Source: CAYQQQ01 sp964420125 (GTDB taxonomy: Bacteria; Actinomycetota; Acidimicrobiia; Acidimicrobiales; Microtrichaceae). Taken from it: 64,000 nt of DNA. A program made the translations under genes and the position numbers. Positions 1-9,002 of the stretch are shown in pieces. Under the pieces are notes generated by a model that saw nothing but the letters and a program-made list of their open reading frames with translations, was not told where the DNA came from and searched no databases. The stretch's first letter is position 1. Every line of letters begins with the position of its first letter. The stretch lies in the NCBI GenBank assembly GCA_964420125.1, contig CAYQQQ010000005.1:1-64000 (forward strand), in the 5' to 3' direction.

Positions 1-36
1 ACGGCGGCCGTGTTGCCTGCTGAGCCCCGGCGGCGA

Positions 37-3000
37 TCAGCCGACGCGTTCGACGGTGATGGCCACCGGATGGCCTTCCACCCGGGCCAGGGCGTCGTCG
101 TCGACCCCCTCGGCGAGGGTGAGCTCCACCGCCAGCACGGCCTCGGCCACCCACACCCGGTGGGCCCCCAGCGCGTCGACCACCTGTGAGGTGGAGTCCA
201 CGTGGCAGCGGATCCGGTCGGTCACCTCGAGGCCCTCGTCCTTGCGGGCCGCCTGGATCAGCCGCACGACGTCGCGGGCCATCCCCTCGGCGGCCAGCTC
301 GGCGGTGACCTCCACGTCGAGCTCGACCACCGCGGCGTTGCCGGGCAGGGCGGCGGCCGCGGCTCCTCCCCGGGGCGCCAGCGCCAGGACGAACTCGCCG
401 GGTTCGAGCCGGTGCCCGGCCACCTCGGCCGCCCCGTCGTCGAGGGAGGTCCACTCGCCGGCCCTGGCGGCGGCGAGGACGGCCTGGACGGCCTTGCCCA
501 GGCGTGGTCCGAGCACCTTGGCGTCGGGTCGGAGGGTGAAGTCGCCCACCGAGGCGACGTCGTCGGTGAGGACGACCTCCTTCACGTTCACCTCGTCGCG
601 CACCAGGTGCAGCAACGGCTCCAGGGCCGCCACGCCCTCGCCGGCGATCGTGAGGCGGCGCAAGGGGAGCCTGGCGCGCAGGCGCCGCTCCTCCCGCAGG
701 CTCAGCGCCGTCGAGCACACCTCCCGGATGCGGTCCATGGTGGCCACCAGCTCGTGGTCCTGCGGCCACCCCGACACGTCCGGCCAGTCCTGCAGGTGCA
801 CCGAGGCGTCGCCGTCGCGCTGTCCGGTGAGGCCCAGCCACACCTCCTCGGAGAGGAAGGGCAGCAGCGGTGCCGTTGCGGTGGTGAGGGTGACCAGCAC
901 GGTGTAGAGCGTGTCGTAGGCGTCGGCCTTGTCGGCGGCCGACACGGCGCCCTCGCCGGCGTCGACACCTCCCGGGGCCCAGAAGCGCTCACGGGAGCGG
1001 CGGATGTACCAGTTGTTGAGGGCCTCGAGGAAGCCCTGGATCTCGGCGCAGGCGGGCGCGATCTCGAAGGCGTCCATCCAGGCGGTGACCTTCTCCACCA
1101 TCTCCGCGGTCTTGGCCAGGACGTAGCGGTCGAGCAGGCCGGTGGCGTCGGTGCGGAACCTGGCCGGGTGGCCGTCCGCGTTGGCGTAGAGGGTGAAGAA
1201 CGCGTACGCGTTCCAGATGGGGTTGAGGGTGAGGCGCACCACCTCGGTGAAGTCGGAGGCGTCGGTGGAGATGCGCAGGTCGCCGCCCCGCAGGATGGGC
1301 GATGCCATCAGGTACCAGCGCAGGGCATCAGCGCCGTGGGAGGCCATCACCTCCTCGGGGTCGGGGTAGTTGCGCAGCTTCTTGGACAGCTTGCGGCCCT
1401 CGTGGTCGAGCACCACGCCGTGGCAGATCACGTTGGAGAACGCCGGCCGGTCGAACAGCGCGCCCGACAGGACGTGCATCGTGTAGAACCAGCCCCTGGT
1501 CTGGGCGATGTACTCCACGATGAAGTCGGCCGGGGAGTGCGAGTCGAACCACTCGGCGTGCTCGAAGGGGTAGTGCACCTGGGCGAAGGGCATGGAGCCC
1601 GACTCGAACCAGCAGTCGAACACCTCGGGCACCCGCCGCATCGTGGAGCGGCCGCTGGGGTCGTCGGGGTTGGGCCGCACCAGCTCGTCGACGGCGGGGC
1701 GGTGCAGGTCATCCAGGCGCACGCCGAAGTCGCGCTCGATCTCCTCCAGCGAGCCGTACACGTCGGTGCGGGGGAAGGCGGGGTCGTCGGAGCGCCACAC
1801 GGGGATGGGGGAGCCCCAGAAGCGGTTGCGGGAGATCGACCAGTCCCGGGCGCCCTCGAGCCAGCGGCCGAACTGGCCGTCGCGCACGTGCGAGGGGATC
1901 CAGTTGACCCCCTTGTTCAGCTCGACCAGGCGGTCCCGGATCTCGGTGACCTTCACGTACCAGGAGCTGACCGCCTTGTAGATGATCGGGGTGTCGGTGC
2001 GCCAGCAGTGGGGGTAGTTGTGGTCGTAGGTGTCGTGGCGCACCACCTTGCCCTGCTCCTTGAGAGCGCGGGCGATCTCGGGGTTGGCGTCGAAGACGTT
2101 CATCCCCTCCCAGTCGGGGACCTCGGCGGTGAAGCGGCCCGAGTCGTCCACCGGCACCACGAGGGTGATCCCGGCGGCTTCGCAGGTGACCTGGTCGTCC
2201 TCGCCGAAGCCAGGGGCCAGGTGCACGGTGCCGGTGCCGTCGTCGTCGGTCACCCAGTCCGCTGCGAGCACCCGGAAGCTGGAGGGGTGCTCTGCGAAGT
2301 AGGCCATGAGCGGGCGGTAGCGGGTCTCGGCGAGCTGGTGGCCCTCGAAGGTCTCCACCACCTCGTGGCCCTCGCCGAGGTCGCGGAGGTAGGTGGGAAC
2401 GGCGTTGGCGCCGAGCACCACCAGCCGGCCGGGGCGGGGTCCGTCGGTGGTGCGCACCACCACGTAGCGGAGGTGGCCGCCGACGGCCAGGGCCAGGTTG
2501 GAGGGCAGGGTCCACGGAGTGGTGGTCCAGGCCCAGATCTCCACGGGCTCGGTGGCGGCGAAGGCGCCCAGCGGGCCGGTGGTGGTCGGGTCGACCTCGA
2601 AGGCGACGGTGAGGGCGGGGTCCTGGCGGGGGCGGGTGGCGTCGTCGAGGCGGATCTCGAAGTTCGACAGCGGCGTCTCCGCCCCCCACGAGTAGGGCAT
2701 CACCCGGTGGGCCTCGTAGACGAGGCCCTTGTCCCACAGCTGGCGGAAGGCCCAGATGACGGACTCCATGTAGTCGAGGTCCATCGTCTTGTAGTCGTGG
2801 TCGAAGTCGACCCAGCGAGCCTGGCGGGTGACGTAGCGCTCCCACTCGTTCGTGTAGCGCATCACCGAGGTGCGACAGACGTCGTTGAATCGGTCGATGC
2901 CGTAGTCGGTGATCGCCACCCGGCCCGACACGCCGAGCTCCTTCTCGACGTACATCTCGGCGGGCAGGCCGTGGCAGTCCCAGCCGAAGCGGCGCTCCAC

Positions 3001-3285
3001 CCGGTGCCCCCGCATGGTCTGGTAGCGGGGGACGACGTCCTTCACGAACCCGGTGAGCAGGTGCCCGTAGTGGGGCAGGCCGTTGGCGAAGGGGGGGCCG
3101 TCGTAGAAGACGAACTCGTTCTGCGCGCCGTCCCCCTCGGTGGCGGGGCGCTGCTCGACGGAGCGCTCGAAGGTGCGCTGGTCGGCCCAGCGGCCCAGCA
3201 GGCGCTCCTCGATGGCCGGGAAGTCGGCTCGGGTGGGGACGCTGGGGTAGGGCGGTTCAGGGGAGGGTGCGGTGGGCTCGGTCAT
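37..3285 (-). CDS. ileS: Isoleucyl-tRNA synthetase, eukaryote-like type
   Basis: Charges tRNA-Ile with isoleucine in the cytoplasm; a class I synthetase of 1082 residues, which is full family length. The HIGH motif reads GLPHYGH near residue 72 and the KMSKS loop reads KLSKK near residue 632, followed by NYPDP. This pair, especially HYGH, is typical of the eukaryote-like IleRS group also found in mycobacteria. Between them lie the editing (CP1) domain with WTTTPWTLPSN and the tryptophan-rich catalytic core; the C-terminal third is the anticodon-binding region. It starts at ATG 3285 with no strong Shine-Dalgarno. The 146 bp upstream, shared with a divergent transporter gene, contain a doubled GGATCGGCCTC but no T-box that I could recognise. 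Confidence 0.97.
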   Translation of the reverse strand: MTEPTAPSPEPPYPSVPTRADFPAIEERLLGRWADQRTFERSVEQRPATEGDGAQNEFVFYDGPPFANGLPHYGHLLTGFVKDVVPRYQTMRGHRVERRFGWDCHGLPAEMYVEKELGVSGRVAITDYGIDRFNDVCRTSVMRYTNEWERYVTRQARWVDFDHDYKTMDLDYMESVIWAFRQLWDKGLVYEAHRVMPYSWGAETPLSNFEIRLDDATRPRQDPALTVAFEVDPTTTGPLGAFAATEPVEIWAWTTTPWTLPSNLALAVGGHLRYVVVRTTDGPRPGRLVVLGANAVPTYLRDLGEGHEVVETFEGHQLAETRYRPLMAYFAEHPSSFRVLAADWVTDDDGTGTVHLAPGFGEDDQVTCEAAGITLVVPVDDSGRFTAEVPDWEGMNVFDANPEIARALKEQGKVVRHDTYDHNYPHCWRTDTPIIYKAVSSWYVKVTEIRDRLVELNKGVNWIPSHVRDGQFGRWLEGARDWSISRNRFWGSPIPVWRSDDPAFPRTDVYGSLEEIERDFGVRLDDLHRPAVDELVRPNPDDPSGRSTMRRVPEVFDCWFESGSMPFAQVHYPFEHAEWFDSHSPADFIVEYIAQTRGWFYTMHVLSGALFDRPAFSNVICHGVVLDHEGRKLSKKLRNYPDPEEVMASHGADALRWYLMASPILRGGDLRISTDASDFTEVVRLTLNPIWNAYAFFTLYANADGHPARFRTDATGLLDRYVLAKTAEMVEKVTAWMDAFEIAPACAEIQGFLEALNNWYIRRSRERFWAPGGVDAGEGAVSAADKADAYDTLYTVLVTLTTATAPLLPFLSEEVWLGLTGQRDGDASVHLQDWPDVSGWPQDHELVATMDRIREVCSTALSLREERRLRARLPLRRLTIAGEGVAALEPLLHLVRDEVNVKEVVLTDDVASVGDFTLRPDAKVLGPRLGKAVQAVLAAARAGEWTSLDDGAAEVAGHRLEPGEFVLALAPRGGAAAAALPGNAAVVELDVEVTAELAAEGMARDVVRLIQAARKDEGLEVTDRIRCHVDSTSQVVDALGAHRVWVAEAVLAVELTLAEGVDDDALARVEGHPVAITVERVG

Positions 3286-3397
3286 CGTCGGATGGGGCTC
3301 GGATCGGCCTCGGATCGGCCTCGGGGTCGTTCCAGAGTAGCGGTGGGCTCTCAGGGCGCCTGCACGACTTCGTCGGCCGCGTCGCGGGCACGAGGTC

Positions 3398-3403
3398 TAG
3401 GCT
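3398..3403 (+). promoter_or_regulatory. Probable -10 box of the DMT transporter gene
   Basis: TAGGCT about 28 bases before the transporter ATG matches the TANNNT -10 pattern that recurs in this window. No convincing -35 hexamer is visible. The transcript would have a short leader carrying the GGGAGG ribosome site. Confidence 0.4.
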
Positions 3404-3431
3404 GCCGCAGCGCCGACGCCGGGAGGTGGCG

Positions 3432-4343
3432 ATGGAAGGAGCCGATCTGCTGGCGGGTGCGCTCAGCGTGGTGTCCGCCCTGATCTTCACCGTCTCGTTC
3501 GCCTTGCAGCAGCGGGCCAACCTGGTGGCGATGGAGGCCGGCACCAGCGGTGCCGGCGCGGTGGTGGCCCGTCGGGAGTGGATCGCCGGCATGGCCCTGC
3601 AACCGGTGGCCTTCGGCCTGCAAGCCGCCGCCCTGGGCATCGGATCCATGATCGTGGTGGAGACGGCGATCACCACCGAGCTGGCCTTCATGGCGCCGGC
3701 CGGTGCGTGGGTGCTGGGCACCCGTCCTGCCCGGCGGGAGCTGATGGCGGGACTGGTGGTGCTGGCGGGGTTGGCGGTCTTCGTGGCCTCGACCCGTCCG
3801 ACCGACGGGCTCGACTCGGCCCCGTTCGCCGACTGGGTGGTGCCGCTGGTCCTGGTGGCGGCGGCGTTCGTCTCGCTGTTCGCCCTCGGGGAGCTGCTGG
3901 TCGACTACCAGGCGGCGCTGCGGGGGGCGGCCTCGGGGGTGTGGGGTGGCCTGATGGGTGCGCTCACCAAGCAGATGGTGGGCACCGCTGGCGACGGGTG
4001 GCAGGCGCTGCTGTCGGGCTGGGCGACGTGGACGCTGCTCGCGGCCGGCGTGGTCAGCATCCTGTGGGTGAACCTGGCGCTGCGCTCGGGGCGCCTGTCG
4101 GCCAGCCTGTCGGCCATGGCGTCGGCGACGCCGGTGGCGGGCCTGCTGCTGGCGGTCAGCGTGTTCGACGAGCAGCTCGCCGGGGGCACGGCCGCCAGGG
4201 TGGTGGCGCTGGTGGCCGTGGGGGTGGTGGCGGTCGGCATCTCGATGGTGGCCCGTTCGCCGTCGCTGCTGGCGCTCGACGAGGCGGCCCACGCCGCGGA
4301 GCACGAGCCGGCACCGGAGGCGGACCCGGAGGCCGCCCCGTAG
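3432..4343 (+). CDS. DMT-superfamily (EamA-like) membrane transporter
   Basis: A 303-residue integral membrane protein with about nine or ten hydrophobic segments and short hydrophilic loops, as in the drug/metabolite transporter superfamily. The start ATG is chosen because GGGAGG lies five bases upstream; an in-frame upstream extension is arginine-rich and unlike a membrane protein. The first segment (ALSVVSALIFTVSFALQQR) resembles the N-terminus of actinobacterial DMT proteins. The tail (about 30 residues) is acidic and Pro/Glu-rich. The substrate cannot be told from sequence. It is transcribed divergently from ileS and ends at a strong bidirectional terminator, so it is probably monocistronic. 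Confidence 0.8.
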   Translation: MEGADLLAGALSVVSALIFTVSFALQQRANLVAMEAGTSGAGAVVARREWIAGMALQPVAFGLQAAALGIGSMIVVETAITTELAFMAPAGAWVLGTRPARRELMAGLVVLAGLAVFVASTRPTDGLDSAPFADWVVPLVLVAAAFVSLFALGELLVDYQAALRGAASGVWGGLMGALTKQMVGTAGDGWQALLSGWATWTLLAAGVVSILWVNLALRSGRLSASLSAMASATPVAGLLLAVSVFDEQLAGGTAARVVALVAVGVVAVGISMVARSPSLLALDEAAHAAEHEPAPEADPEAAP

Positions 4344-4362
4344 CCCGCCCCGACCACCCCCG

Positions 4363-4409
4363 TTCTGTTCACCCGAGATCGCGCTGAGCGCGATCCACGG
4401 TGAACAGAA
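4363..4409. terminator. Bidirectional hairpin terminator
   Basis: An 11-bp perfect outer stem (TTCTGTTCACC with GGTGAACAGAA) encloses a second perfect 8-bp stem (GATCGCGC, loop TGA, GCGCGATC). It lies exactly between two convergent genes. No long T-run follows on either strand, which is common for actinobacterial terminators. Confidence 0.85.
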
Positions 4410-4425
4410 GGTGCGGGGCAGGGGG

Positions 4426-4656
4426 TCACTCGAGGACGATGTCCCAGCGGTCGAGGCAGTCCTCGCAGCGGTAGGCGACCACGTCGCCGGCGTGGAACGG
4501 CAGCTCGGCGCCGTGCTCGTCGCGCTCGGTGTAGCTGAGCAGGTGGCAGCGACCGCCGCAGTCGACGCAGGTGATGGTGGCTGGCGCCGACACCGGGCCG
4601 CCGTCCTCGTCCGGGCGGCCGAGACCGTCCCCATCCGGCTCCCATGGCGTCGTCAC
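4426..4656 (-). CDS. Small zinc-ribbon-like protein
   Basis: A 76-residue protein with two Cys pairs, CVDC near residue 30 and CEDC near residue 66, separated by about 33 residues: a likely single zinc-ribbon or knuckle. The N-terminal 20 residues are acidic and glycine-rich. The start GTG overlaps the stop of the upstream NUDIX gene (GTGA), which implies translational coupling and a shared transcript. I do not recognise a named family. The pairing suggests a small accessory or nucleic-acid-binding protein, but no function can be assigned. Confidence 0.7.
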   Translation of the reverse strand: MTTPWEPDGDGLGRPDEDGGPVSAPATITCVDCGGRCHLLSYTERDEHGAELPFHAGDVVAYRCEDCLDRWDIVLE

Positions 4657-5414
4657 GGCGTCTGGTCGCGCTCGTAGCGCCAGCGGTCGGTCATGTAGAG
4701 CCGGTGGCGGGGGCCGTCGGCCTCCAGCGGGCCGCCCTCGTAGGCGGCGTCGCCGTGGTAGAGCGCCACCCAGTCCTCGCCGATGGTGCCCACCCGGGTG
4801 GCGAAGTGCTCCACGGCGCCGAGGTCGCGAGGGGTGGCCAGCAGCACCTCGGCGGGGTTGCGGTAGGGGGTGAGCTGGCAGAGCGTGATGTAGGTCGGCG
4901 GGGCGAGCTGCGCCTCGCCGTGGGCGTGCAGCTCCAGCATCTCGGCGGCGCCGACCCAGCGGTGGGCACGGATCTCGCCGTCGTCGATCGAGATGTCGTC
5001 GGTGTCGCCGATGGCCACTCCCACGAAGAACGCCGTGGTGAAGCGGTGGGCCTTCAGCCCCTCGGCCTGAGGTCGGGGCGGCGGCGTCCAGTGCGTCCAG
5101 CGCCGCACGGTGGCCGGCTCCAGCACGACCCCGGCCTCCTCGTCGGCCTCCCGCAGCGCGGCGGTGCGTGCTGCCTCCTCCAGCTGCTCGGCGGTGCACT
5201 CGGTCGGCGGAACCCCGGGCGGGTAGTCCTCGGGGTCGAGACGCCCTCCGGGGAACACCCACATGCCCCCGGCGAAGCTCAGGTCCTTGTCGCGGCGCAG
5301 CATGAGCAGCTCGAGGCCGGACGTGCCGTCGCGCATGGGGATGACCGTGGCGGCGGGGATCGCCTCGGGATCCCAGAGGGGTCCGCCGGGGGAGCCGGGT
5401 GCGGGAGTGGTCAT
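4653..5414 (-). CDS. NUDIX hydrolase, NUDT19-like
   Basis: A 253-residue NUDIX-fold pyrophosphatase. The Nudix box is visible: GGRLDPEDY, then an insertion of about 20 residues, then ALREADEEAGVVL with the metal-binding Glu cluster. The insertion inside the box and the N-terminal MLRRDKDLSFAGGMWVFPGG are typical of the NUDT7/NUDT19-type acyl-CoA diphosphatase-like group rather than MutT. A TAGGGT -10-like box ends nine bases before ATG 5414, so the transcript may be leaderless or nearly so. It is the first gene of a two-gene operon with the coupled zinc-ribbon protein. The physiological substrate (CoA esters or another nucleoside diphosphate derivative) is inference. Confidence 0.85.
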   Translation of the reverse strand: MTTPAPGSPGGPLWDPEAIPAATVIPMRDGTSGLELLMLRRDKDLSFAGGMWVFPGGRLDPEDYPPGVPPTECTAEQLEEAARTAALREADEEAGVVLEPATVRRWTHWTPPPRPQAEGLKAHRFTTAFFVGVAIGDTDDISIDDGEIRAHRWVGAAEMLELHAHGEAQLAPPTYITLCQLTPYRNPAEVLLATPRDLGAVEHFATRVGTIGEDWVALYHGDAAYEGGPLEADGPRHRLYMTDRWRYERDQTP

Positions 5415-5509
5415 CGCCGATCGACCCTAGCGCCCGGGGGTGGTGGCCCCGATGGAGCGGGCTCCCGCAACGGAGGCCTCGCCTGCGGTAGCCGTCTCTC
5501 CGGCTCTGC

Positions 5510-6535
5510 TCAGGTGGCGTCGAAGACGTCGAGCACCGCCTCGGTGGCGGAGAACTCCTTCGGGGTGTGCCCCACGAACAGGCCGACCAGGCTGGTGCTG
5601 GCCCCGGCCCAGGCGTGGCCGGCGCCGAGCATCTTCCAGTACTGCACGCGGCGGTCGTCGTCGCACCCCTCGAAGGTGAGGGCCTCGACCCCGGCGACGG
5701 GGGTGGAGGCGGTGGGCGTGGGGTCGCAACCGGCCCGGGCGGCGTCGGTGGCCACCACGTCGGCCACGGGGAGCCCGAGCGGGGTGGCGAAGGGCACCTG
5801 GGAGCCGGTGAGCGGTGCGATCGTGTCGGCGGTGCCGTGGAGCACGAACACGTCGGTGGGCGGGGAGGCGGGGCACAGGGAGGTGAGGTTCACCCCGCCG
5901 GACCCGGCCACCGCCGCGAACCGCCAGGGCATGGTGCACGACAGCGCCTGGGCCATGGCTGCGCCGGCGGAGTAGCCGGCGGCGAACTCGCGGTTGCGGT
6001 CGACGCACAGGCCGTCCTCGACGGCATCGAGCAGGGCGGAGAGGAACCCGAGGTCGTCGGTGCCGGTGGCGAGCCCGCCGGGGACCGCCCAGCGGGGCCC
6101 GGGCTGGCTGCCGAGGGGGGTGACGGCGACGTACCCCCGGGCGAGGGCGGCATCCGCGAGACCCGACAGGGCCTCCCAGCTGGCGGGATCCAGGGTGAAG
6201 GGGTGGAGGCTGACCAGCAGCGGCATGGGGGCGAGGCCGTCGTGGTCCGGCACCGCCAGCAGCGCCACCCTGGTGCGGCCCTGCCAGCTCACCCGCAGGA
6301 CGCTGCGCCCCACCGGCAGCGACGTCGGGCCGGCGACCGTGCATCCCACGCTCGGGGCGACGTCCACGGTGGGGTCGATGCCCCGGCCCAGGGGTTGGGG
6401 GCTCACCTGGGGGGCGGCCAACGTCGGTGGGGTGCACGCACTCGAAAGGGTGAGCGCGAGCAGGACGGTCCCGACGACACCCATCTTGCGCCAACCAGCA
6501 CGTCCCCGAGCTGCGATCGGGCTCCATGGTCGCAT
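5510..6535 (-). CDS. LpqC/PHB-depolymerase-like esterase lipoprotein
   Basis: A 341-residue secreted alpha/beta hydrolase. The N-terminus has a basic stretch, a hydrophobic core (VVGTVLLALTL) and a lipobox ending SSAC, so it is probably anchored to the outer face of the membrane. The nucleophile elbow is GYSAG, the acid is in HGTADTIAP and the histidine in GAGHAW, in the right order for the esterase/polyhydroxybutyrate depolymerase family (PF10503). ATG 6535 is preferred because GAGGGGG lies six bases upstream and the signal peptide then has normal length; an in-frame upstream start would add 23 unlikely residues. Real substrates may be short polyesters or feruloyl-type esters; this is not resolved. 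Confidence 0.85.
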   Translation of the reverse strand: MRPWSPIAARGRAGWRKMGVVGTVLLALTLSSACTPPTLAAPQVSPQPLGRGIDPTVDVAPSVGCTVAGPTSLPVGRSVLRVSWQGRTRVALLAVPDHDGLAPMPLLVSLHPFTLDPASWEALSGLADAALARGYVAVTPLGSQPGPRWAVPGGLATGTDDLGFLSALLDAVEDGLCVDRNREFAAGYSAGAAMAQALSCTMPWRFAAVAGSGGVNLTSLCPASPPTDVFVLHGTADTIAPLTGSQVPFATPLGLPVADVVATDAARAGCDPTPTASTPVAGVEALTFEGCDDDRRVQYWKMLGAGHAWAGASTSLVGLFVGHTPKEFSATEAVLDVFDAT

Positions 6536-6691
6536 CGCATCCCCCTCTGCGCCGCCGCAACGCTGTTGGTCGAGACTGTACGGGCGATCACGGCGTCGCC
6601 GCACCTCGCCGGCCCTATGCGCGTGGACGCGTCGCCGGCCACTTGATCGCGGGAATCGGTCGGTCGGCCGGCTCCGGCCGGGAACGAGATC

Positions 6692-8794
6692 TCAGAGGGC
6701 CACGGCGAGGCTTCTGGTGGCGACCTCGACCAGCTCGGCCCCTGGCATCGGCACCGATGCCACCACCGACCACCCGTCGAGGTGCATCAGCTCGTCGGAC
6801 TCATCGCAGGCGATCACCACGTTGCCGTCGCCCAGATACGAGACGGAGCGGGGACCGGCGCACACCGGGACCGTTCCCCCGGTTCCGATCAGCCGCAGGG
6901 TGTCGTCTCCGTGGCTCGGCACCGCCGGGCCGGGGGCACCGCCGGCCCAGGTGAGCGCCACGGGGTCTCCAGCCGGTTCTGGAAGCGGCGGCCCGGACTC
7001 GCCGAGCACCCACACCAGTCCTTCGGCGCGATCCGCCGCCGCCACCCTGGGTTGCAGGGGATCGACGGCGATCGGGCCGTCGCCCGGCAGGCCGATGCGC
7101 TCCGCCAGCCACTGGCGGAGGACGTCGAGCACCACGACCTCCCCTGGAGCCCGGACGAAGACCCTGCTGCCGTCCGTGGTGGCCGTCGGCGAGGTCAGCG
7201 ATGGGGCGCCTGGAACGGGCACGGTCCACCGAGGTTGGAGGGTGTGCTCGTCGTAGGCCACGATCTCCCCGGGCCTGGTCACGAGCAGGATCGGCAGCGT
7301 GGGATGCGACAGGACGCCCTGAGCAGGGATCTGCGTCGATGTGCCGGCGAGCGTCGCGGGGTCCACGAGTGCGACGTGGCCGTCGTCGTCGATCCCCGGT
7401 AGCGAGTTGCGCCCGGTCGGGTCGAGGTCGTTCAGCCCGTTCGGCTGCGCTCCGACCACCCCGAGGGGCTGGAGGTCAGCATCCAACAGGTGGAGGTTGG
7501 ACCCGTCATCCGATGTCGCGAAGACCACTGGATCGCCACAGGGGATCTCGATGACGATCCGCCGTGGGCCGAACGTGTAGCGCCACGACGGGGGCAGGTG
7601 GGCTGCCAGGGATCGCACCGAAGCCGAGAACCCGGTCACCCGGATCTGACCGGTCCAGCCGCCGTCGCGGCCCTCAGCGGCGAACCAGTCCCTCGTGGCT
7701 GCACCTCCCTGATCACGGATCCGGGAGGTGACGTCGCGGAACTCCTCGTAGCGGTTCTCGGAGGGACACCCCTTGACCAGGACCTCGAGAGCGCCGAGAT
7801 AGGTGGCACCGAGGTCCGCTTCACCGTCGTCCGTGCCCAGGTCCACCCGGGTGCTCGGTGCATCCGACGGATCGGTCGACAGCCGGTAGTCGACGGTGAC
7901 CGCTGCACGGGACTCCGAGGTGAGCTGCAGGTACCGCTGGCCACCTTCCTCGACGACCGTTGCCTCCCAGGCGGCGGTCTCCTCGATGTCGTCACCCTCG
8001 ATGCGGACGGTGTGGCTCCGGTCGACCTCATCGAGCTGCAGGCCTGCCTCGGCATCGGTGCCGGTGAGGTCGCCCATGACCTGTGCGGTACCCCGGTTGA
8101 CGACCGTCACGAACCTCACGTCGGCACCAGCCGGTAGGGGGATTCGCTCGACCCTGGCCGGCGTGGGAGCGTCACCGCCTGAGCCTGCTCCCTCGGCACC
8201 CGCTGGAACCGGCTGCAGCACTGTCGGCCCTGACCCGCCGACGGCGGTGCCACGTGCCGAGCCCGACGACGGATGGACCTGATCCACGGTGTCGAGGATC
8301 TCCGGGCGAGGTGTTCCGTCCCAACGATCGCCTTCCGCGGTGCCGCCCGTGAGGGAGCGCATCGTCGCATCGTGCGCCTCGGGGAGCCGCAGGCGCGCCG
8401 CGGGATCGAACACCGCCTCGGTCGGCACTTCGCCCGTGCCGTGCACCAATGCCACGGTGAGCTCGAATCCACCACCGGTGATGCCGACGCCGGGGAGGAG
8501 GTCCTCGGTGTCGGCGTCATGCAGGCGCAGCACGACCAGTCCGGTGAGCACCACCCCTTCGGGTGTGCGCAGGACCGTCCCGGCCTCGAGCTCGAGGCTG
8601 GCTCCGCACGTCGAGCGCAGCACGCGAGTGGCTGGAAGCCGACCTGAAGTCCCGAGCTCCACGGCGCCGTGCAGCGAACCCAGCACGACCGATTCCCCTG
8701 TTGGCGAGCACGGCGAGGGCGTCGAGGGCGGAACGCACGCCACCGTTCCCACCAGCGTCACGGCCAACACCGCCAGTACGAGACTGCGCCTCAC
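6692..8794 (-). CDS. Large lipoprotein of unknown function with C-terminal propeller-like region
   Basis: A 700-residue protein starting at GTG 8794 with an excellent GGAAGGAG site seven bases upstream. The signal peptide (LVLAVLAVTLVGTVAC) ends in a lipobox. Residues about 30-380 are beta-rich and acidic with no family I recognise. From about residue 410 the text changes to repeated strands such as VFATSDDGSNLHLLDADLQ, VALVDPATLAG, IVAYDEHTLQP and VVLDVLRQW, which read like a YVTN/PQQ-type beta-propeller of about six blades. It lies between two other lipoprotein genes on the same strand. Role unknown; surface sensing or binding is only a guess. Confidence 0.75.
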   Translation of the reverse strand: MRRSLVLAVLAVTLVGTVACVPPSTPSPCSPTGESVVLGSLHGAVELGTSGRLPATRVLRSTCGASLELEAGTVLRTPEGVVLTGLVVLRLHDADTEDLLPGVGITGGGFELTVALVHGTGEVPTEAVFDPAARLRLPEAHDATMRSLTGGTAEGDRWDGTPRPEILDTVDQVHPSSGSARGTAVGGSGPTVLQPVPAGAEGAGSGGDAPTPARVERIPLPAGADVRFVTVVNRGTAQVMGDLTGTDAEAGLQLDEVDRSHTVRIEGDDIEETAAWEATVVEEGGQRYLQLTSESRAAVTVDYRLSTDPSDAPSTRVDLGTDDGEADLGATYLGALEVLVKGCPSENRYEEFRDVTSRIRDQGGAATRDWFAAEGRDGGWTGQIRVTGFSASVRSLAAHLPPSWRYTFGPRRIVIEIPCGDPVVFATSDDGSNLHLLDADLQPLGVVGAQPNGLNDLDPTGRNSLPGIDDDGHVALVDPATLAGTSTQIPAQGVLSHPTLPILLVTRPGEIVAYDEHTLQPRWTVPVPGAPSLTSPTATTDGSRVFVRAPGEVVVLDVLRQWLAERIGLPGDGPIAVDPLQPRVAAADRAEGLVWVLGESGPPLPEPAGDPVALTWAGGAPGPAVPSHGDDTLRLIGTGGTVPVCAGPRSVSYLGDGNVVIACDESDELMHLDGWSVVASVPMPGAELVEVATRSLAVAL

Positions 8795-8944
8795 GTCCAG
8801 GCTCCTTCCGTGCAGCGACCGCGCTGTTGCGATGCCCCCAACGGTGCCAGCGTCGCAGACCTCTCGACCGTTCGGGTGAACACTTCATGAAGCTGGGTTG
8901 AACGTCGTCAGGGCGGCCGAGGCGGAGCCAGCGGGTCGTTGCGC

Positions 8945-8988
8945 GTCCAGCCCCTCGTGTGAGCCGGGAGGTCACCGAGGGGCTGGAC
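8945..8988. terminator. Hairpin terminator downstream of the RidA gene
   Basis: A perfect 13-bp inverted repeat (GTCCAGCCCCTCG and CGAGGGGCTGGAC) with an 18-base loop lies just past the 3' end of the leftward RidA gene and upstream of the next leftward gene. The stem is long enough to act as a factor-independent terminator despite the missing U-tract. The rest of 8795-9002 holds the promoter area of the large lipoprotein gene; I saw no other gene. Confidence 0.75.
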
Positions 8989-9002
8989 CGGGTGTGTCGC
9001 GA

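Noticed and set aside
3286..3431. A T-box riboswitch upstream of ileS
   Set aside because: No T-box core or antiterminator sequence is visible and the space is only 146 bp.
202..3483. A 1093-residue plus-strand open frame across ileS
   Set aside because: It is the complement of the strongly conserved ileS; its Gly/Val/His/Ala-rich composition is typical of antisense frames in GC-rich DNA.
8862..8895. GTTCGGGTGAAC near the lipoprotein promoter as an SOS box
   Set aside because: The half-sites face the wrong way (GTTC...GAAC) and the spacing does not fit the LexA consensus.
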